8,969 bases of DNA, from assembly GCA_012270695.1 (NCBI GenBank), contig JAAXHV010000375.1:1-8969 (forward strand), in the 5' to 3' direction. A model generated the notes under the pieces. It searched no databases. It saw only the letters and a list, made by a program, of their open reading frames with translations, and was not told the DNA's origin. Shown here in pieces: positions 7,204 through 8,969 of this stretch (its first letter is position 1; the number at the start of each line of letters is the position of its first letter). The stretch is from Gammaproteobacteria bacterium. GTDB lineage: Bacteria; Pseudomonadota; Gammaproteobacteria; Eutrophobiales; Eutrophobiaceae. The translations under genes and the position numbers were made by a program.

Positions 7204-7893
7204 GTGAAGACGAAATTCGCACTGGCTCTGGCGCTTTTCGTATGTTTCGCCGTAGCGCGCCCTACTTTCGCCGACGAAATCGCCGGGCTCTGGATCTACG
7301 AGTCGTTCGACAGGCCGGCGCATGGGGTCAAGCCGCTGGTCGGGCTGTTTCTTTTTATTGAAGGGCGGTTCGTTCACCAGGCGATGCACGGCAGCGAACC
7401 CATGGAAGAGCAGCTTACGGACGCCCACATCGGCAGCTACCAATTCAAGTCGAAGGACATCGTGCAGTTCGACGTTGACACCGGCATCGTGGTTACCCCG
7501 GCCGGGGAGTCGCTCCTGGCGGCACGGTCAAATACCAGCCACGACGTCGGCTACCAACGGTCGGGCGAGCATCTCTTCCTCAGCTTCGCCAACGGGGCCA
7601 TTGAAAAGCTGGTCAAAGTCCCTACCAACAAAGTCGAACTCATCGACCTTGAGCGCGGCACGCTGGCTCTGACCGACCGGCACTTCATCCTCGTGACCGA
7701 GCCCGAGGGCGGTTGGCTCGCGGGTTCCGGCCGTTACCAAAGGAAACAGCACGATATCCGGTTCGAGGCCATGCGCTGGTTCGAAGTCCGTGACGATAAG
7801 GCTGACTACGCTGCCGATGAGACCTTCGATGCGACCTTCGACGGCAACATGTTGAAGCTGGCCGACGGCCCCAGCTTCCAGGTATCCAGATAA
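7204..7893 (+). CDS. Secreted protein of unknown function (lipocalin-like beta-rich)
   Basis: This 229-residue protein begins with a classic signal peptide: MKTK, a hydrophobic core at 5-17, and cleavage expected after PTFA (Ala23) before Asp24. The signal peptide fixes the GTG at 7204 as the start. The mature part opens with EIAGLW and is rich in alternating short strands, with a G-R-F-V-H segment at 55-59. This resembles lipocalin-like or other beta-barrel periplasmic proteins, but I recognise no named family and no catalytic motif. A single Cys14 lies inside the signal core, too early and in the wrong context for a lipobox. No Shine-Dalgarno sequence precedes the GTG, and the -10 box is so close that the mRNA may be leaderless. 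GC is visibly higher (about 63% in a sampled 60-base line) than in the genes on either side (about 47-52%), which suggests a different origin. Real gene: likely. Function: unknown. Confidence 0.7.
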   Translation: MKTKFALALALFVCFAVARPTFADEIAGLWIYESFDRPAHGVKPLVGLFLFIEGRFVHQAMHGSEPMEEQLTDAHIGSYQFKSKDIVQFDVDTGIVVTPAGESLLAARSNTSHDVGYQRSGEHLFLSFANGAIEKLVKVPTNKVELIDLERGTLALTDRHFILVTEPEGGWLAGSGRYQRKQHDIRFEAMRWFEVRDDKADYAADETFDATFDGNMLKLADGPSFQVSR

Positions 7894-8245
7894 AGACCTG
7901 CCGCATCTTCCCGGGATCGTGGAAAAGTATGACCAGGGACGAAATAGTACAGAATATGCAACTCACTGATATTTCTAAATTATTTAGTTAGCTATTTTCA
8001 TTGTACCAACATCTGTCCCAACAAAATGTCTTGGATGGCATGCAGGTGTCGTCGGGGAGATGTGGCCTACAGGCTCACTGCCGTATGTCATTGATAACAT
8101 AGATAATATCGTTGAAATTATGCTCCCGGGATTGCCGAAATTCATAGTAGAGTCAGGAAAATTCATTCCAGCGGTTTTCCAACGGAATACGTTTCTTCGT
8201 GAATTAAAACGTTGACAATATTGCACTGGAAAAAACGTACCATTC
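7894..8245. other. Intergenic stretch of about 350 bases with no certain gene
   Basis: Between the secreted protein and the toxin-antitoxin operon there is no recognisable gene. An 18-codon frame begins at ATG 7929 and stops at 7991 (reading MTRDEIVQNMQL and ending KLFS), with only a weak GGAAAAG upstream. A second, longer open frame follows and is listed separately. A small palindrome CTAAA-TTA-TTTAG lies near 7974-7986. No hairpin followed by a T-run is present, so no intrinsic terminator can be assigned to the secreted-protein gene. The composition is AT-richer than the gene before it. Confidence 0.5.
8060..8215 (+). pseudogene. Possible gene remnant, unidentified
   Basis: The + strand frame is open from 7988, just after a TAG, to the TGA at 8213-8215, about 75 codons. 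The only internal ATG with a purine-rich GGGGAG before it is at 8060, giving 51 residues starting MWPTGSLPYVIDN and ending FLRELKR. The reading is a plausible soluble peptide with an amphipathic middle, but the GGGGAG touches the ATG, which is too close for normal initiation. The opposite strand is also open through this stretch, so the coding strand is unsure. It is best treated as a decayed fragment or chance frame beside the toxin-antitoxin operon. I do not recognise the family. Confidence 0.2.
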
Positions 8246-8255
8246 ATGGTACACT
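8212..8255 (+). promoter_or_regulatory. Toxin-antitoxin promoter and operator palindrome
   Basis: A perfect 16-bp palindrome GTACCATTCATGGTAC lies at 8237-8252 (7-bp arms, two-base centre), directly before the toxin start. It overlaps an extended -10 candidate TGGTACACT at 8247-8255. A consensus TTGACA is at 8212-8217, but its spacing to that -10 is too long (32 bases); a TACCAT at 8238-8243 lies 20 bases from it. Autoregulation through a palindrome over the promoter is the established pattern for HigBA-type operons, with the antitoxin as repressor. Confidence 0.6.
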
Positions 8256-8260
8256 CCTGT

Positions 8261-8608
8261 ATGGACGATAAGAAAAGACTACCGGCCAGATTCTTTGAGA
8301 CAGATAAAGGGAATACTCCCGTTCGCGAATGGCTTTTATCCCTTGATCCAAAAGATTGCAAAGCGATCGGGGATGACATCCGAACCGCCGAGTTCGGCTG
8401 GCCTATCGGTATGCCGCTTTGCCGCCCCCTAAAAGGATACAGAGGGCTATGGGAGATTCGTACTAATCTCTCCAATGGACGGATAGCGCGAGTTTTATTC
8501 TGCGCTCATGATGGGGCGATGGTTTTGCTTCATGGCTTCATCAAGAAATCAAAAAAGACACCGGTTCAGGATTTACACCTGGCAGATAAACGAATGAGAG
8601 GTTTATGA
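8261..8608 (+). CDS. higB: HigB/Gp49-like toxin of the RelE/ParE superfamily
   Basis: A 115-residue toxin, in this family a ribosome-dependent mRNA interferase that stops translation. The family signature is clear: FFETDKGNTPVREWLLSL at 11-28, the core LWEIRTNLSNGRIARVLF at 63-80, and VLLHGFIKKSKKTP at 88-101. These match the Gp49-like pattern GLWELR...RVFY...LLHGFxKKTxKTP. Basic residues in the last two blocks are the usual RNA-contacting ones. An ATG at 8246 would add five residues, but that codon lies inside the operator palindrome (8237-8252), so the ATG at 8261 is preferred. Neither start has a Shine-Dalgarno sequence, and the -10 candidate ends six bases before 8261, which suggests a leaderless or very short-leader transcript. 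The downstream antitoxin gene touches the stop codon. Toxin-first order is typical of HigBA. The family call is firm; the symbol is by family only. Confidence 0.88.
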   Translation: MDDKKRLPARFFETDKGNTPVREWLLSLDPKDCKAIGDDIRTAEFGWPIGMPLCRPLKGYRGLWEIRTNLSNGRIARVLFCAHDGAMVLLHGFIKKSKKTPVQDLHLADKRMRGL

Positions 8609-8901
8609 TGAATAGCGAGATCGAAAAAGGCAGGCCCGGCCAATTTTTCGAGGACTTCCTGAAAGAGCAAGGTGATTATGAAGAAACAACCGAACAAGCG
8701 GTAAAACGTGTCCTGGCCTGGCAACTTTCCGAAGCAATGAAACAGCAAGGTATCAGTAAAACGGAAATGGCCAGACGGTTGTCAACAAGCCGTTCCCAGT
8801 TGGACCGGCTGCTGGATCCAAAAAACGAACGTGTCACTCTGAATCTCCTCTCCCGGGCCGCACAGGCGGTCGGACGAACTTTGAAGCTGGAACTACAGTG
8901 A
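8608..8901 (+). CDS. higA: HigA-like XRE-family antitoxin
   Basis: This is a 97-residue DNA-binding antitoxin that would neutralise the preceding toxin and repress the operon at the 8237-8252 palindrome. After a charged, probably flexible N-terminal arm (1-30) comes a helix at 31-46. A Cro/CI-type helix-turn-helix follows at about 49-70 (ISKTEMARRL, then STSRSQLDRLLD), and then the closing helix LNLLSRAAQAVGRTLKLEL. The pattern with Q/S at the recognition-helix start and a following LL-DP is typical of HigA-type proteins. GAGAGG at 8596-8601 is six bases before the ATG at 8608 and three before another ATG at 8605. The spacing favours 8608, though 8605 would give the common ATGA overlap with the toxin stop. 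Either way translation is coupled to the toxin gene. The stop is followed by 68 bases with no visible gene to the window end. Confidence 0.88.
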   Translation: MNSEIEKGRPGQFFEDFLKEQGDYEETTEQAVKRVLAWQLSEAMKQQGISKTEMARRLSTSRSQLDRLLDPKNERVTLNLLSRAAQAVGRTLKLELQ

Positions 8902-8969
8902 ATATTCGGGCAAGGCGACATGGGGAAGAATTACTCACATTCTCATCCCGCGGTAGTTCTGCTTCCGGT

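Noticed and set aside
7984..8475. Minus-strand open frame of 163 codons across the toxin gene start
   Set aside because: Half of it is antisense to a confidently identified toxin gene, and the start lies inside that gene. No family is recognisable and no ribosome binding site is seen.
1..8969. tRNA, rRNA, CRISPR repeats or insertion sequence ends
   Set aside because: Reading both strands showed no tRNA-like cloverleaf, no spaced direct repeats and no paired terminal inverted repeats flanking a transposase.

Overview
The window looks like a bacterial chromosome segment, most likely from a pseudomonad-type (Pseudomonadota) environmental bacterium. The grounds are modest: intermediate GC (about half) across most of it, sigma70-like -35/-10 boxes, short intergenic gaps, and gene families common in heterotrophic, often marine, proteobacteria. 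No taxonomic marker is present, so this placement is an inference. I saw no tRNA, rRNA, CRISPR array or intact insertion sequence.

Region 1 (1-2516, + strand) holds the C-terminal end of an MFS permease cut by the window edge, a secreted or periplasmic alpha/beta hydrolase, and a member of the malate/L-lactate dehydrogenase (Ldh2) family. The dehydrogenase has lost both histidines usually conserved in its active site. Region 2 (2526-3632, - strand) is a YkvI-like polytopic membrane protein, convergent with the dehydrogenase and divergent from the next gene. Region 3 (3678-6930, + strand) is a three-gene run: an M24 creatinase/ectoine-hydrolase-like enzyme without the usual metal ligands, an Asp/Glu/hydantoin racemase-superfamily enzyme with both catalytic cysteines, and a cytoplasmic 2x[4Fe-4S] protein resembling the core of reductive dehalogenases and epoxyqueuosine reductase. 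The pairing of an M24 hydrolase with a racemase-fold enzyme recalls EutD plus EutA of ectoine utilisation. The ectoine partners EutB, EutC and EutE are not here, and the Fe-S protein and Ldh2-like protein are not part of that pathway. My best reading is a catabolic island for a small, possibly cyclic, amide- or amino-acid-like compound: uptake by the two transporters, hydrolysis by the two hydrolases, isomerisation by the racemase-fold enzyme, and a reductive step by the Fe-S protein. The substrate is unknown.

Region 4 (about 6931-8245) is a junction. It holds half of a cupin on the - strand, an abrupt rise in GC, a GC-rich secreted protein of unknown function with no ribosome binding site, and then about 350 bases with only a doubtful gene remnant. 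Region 5 (8237-8901) is a HigBA-type toxin-antitoxin operon, toxin first, with a perfect 16-bp palindrome at its promoter. Regions 4 and 5 look like accessory DNA next to the catabolic block.
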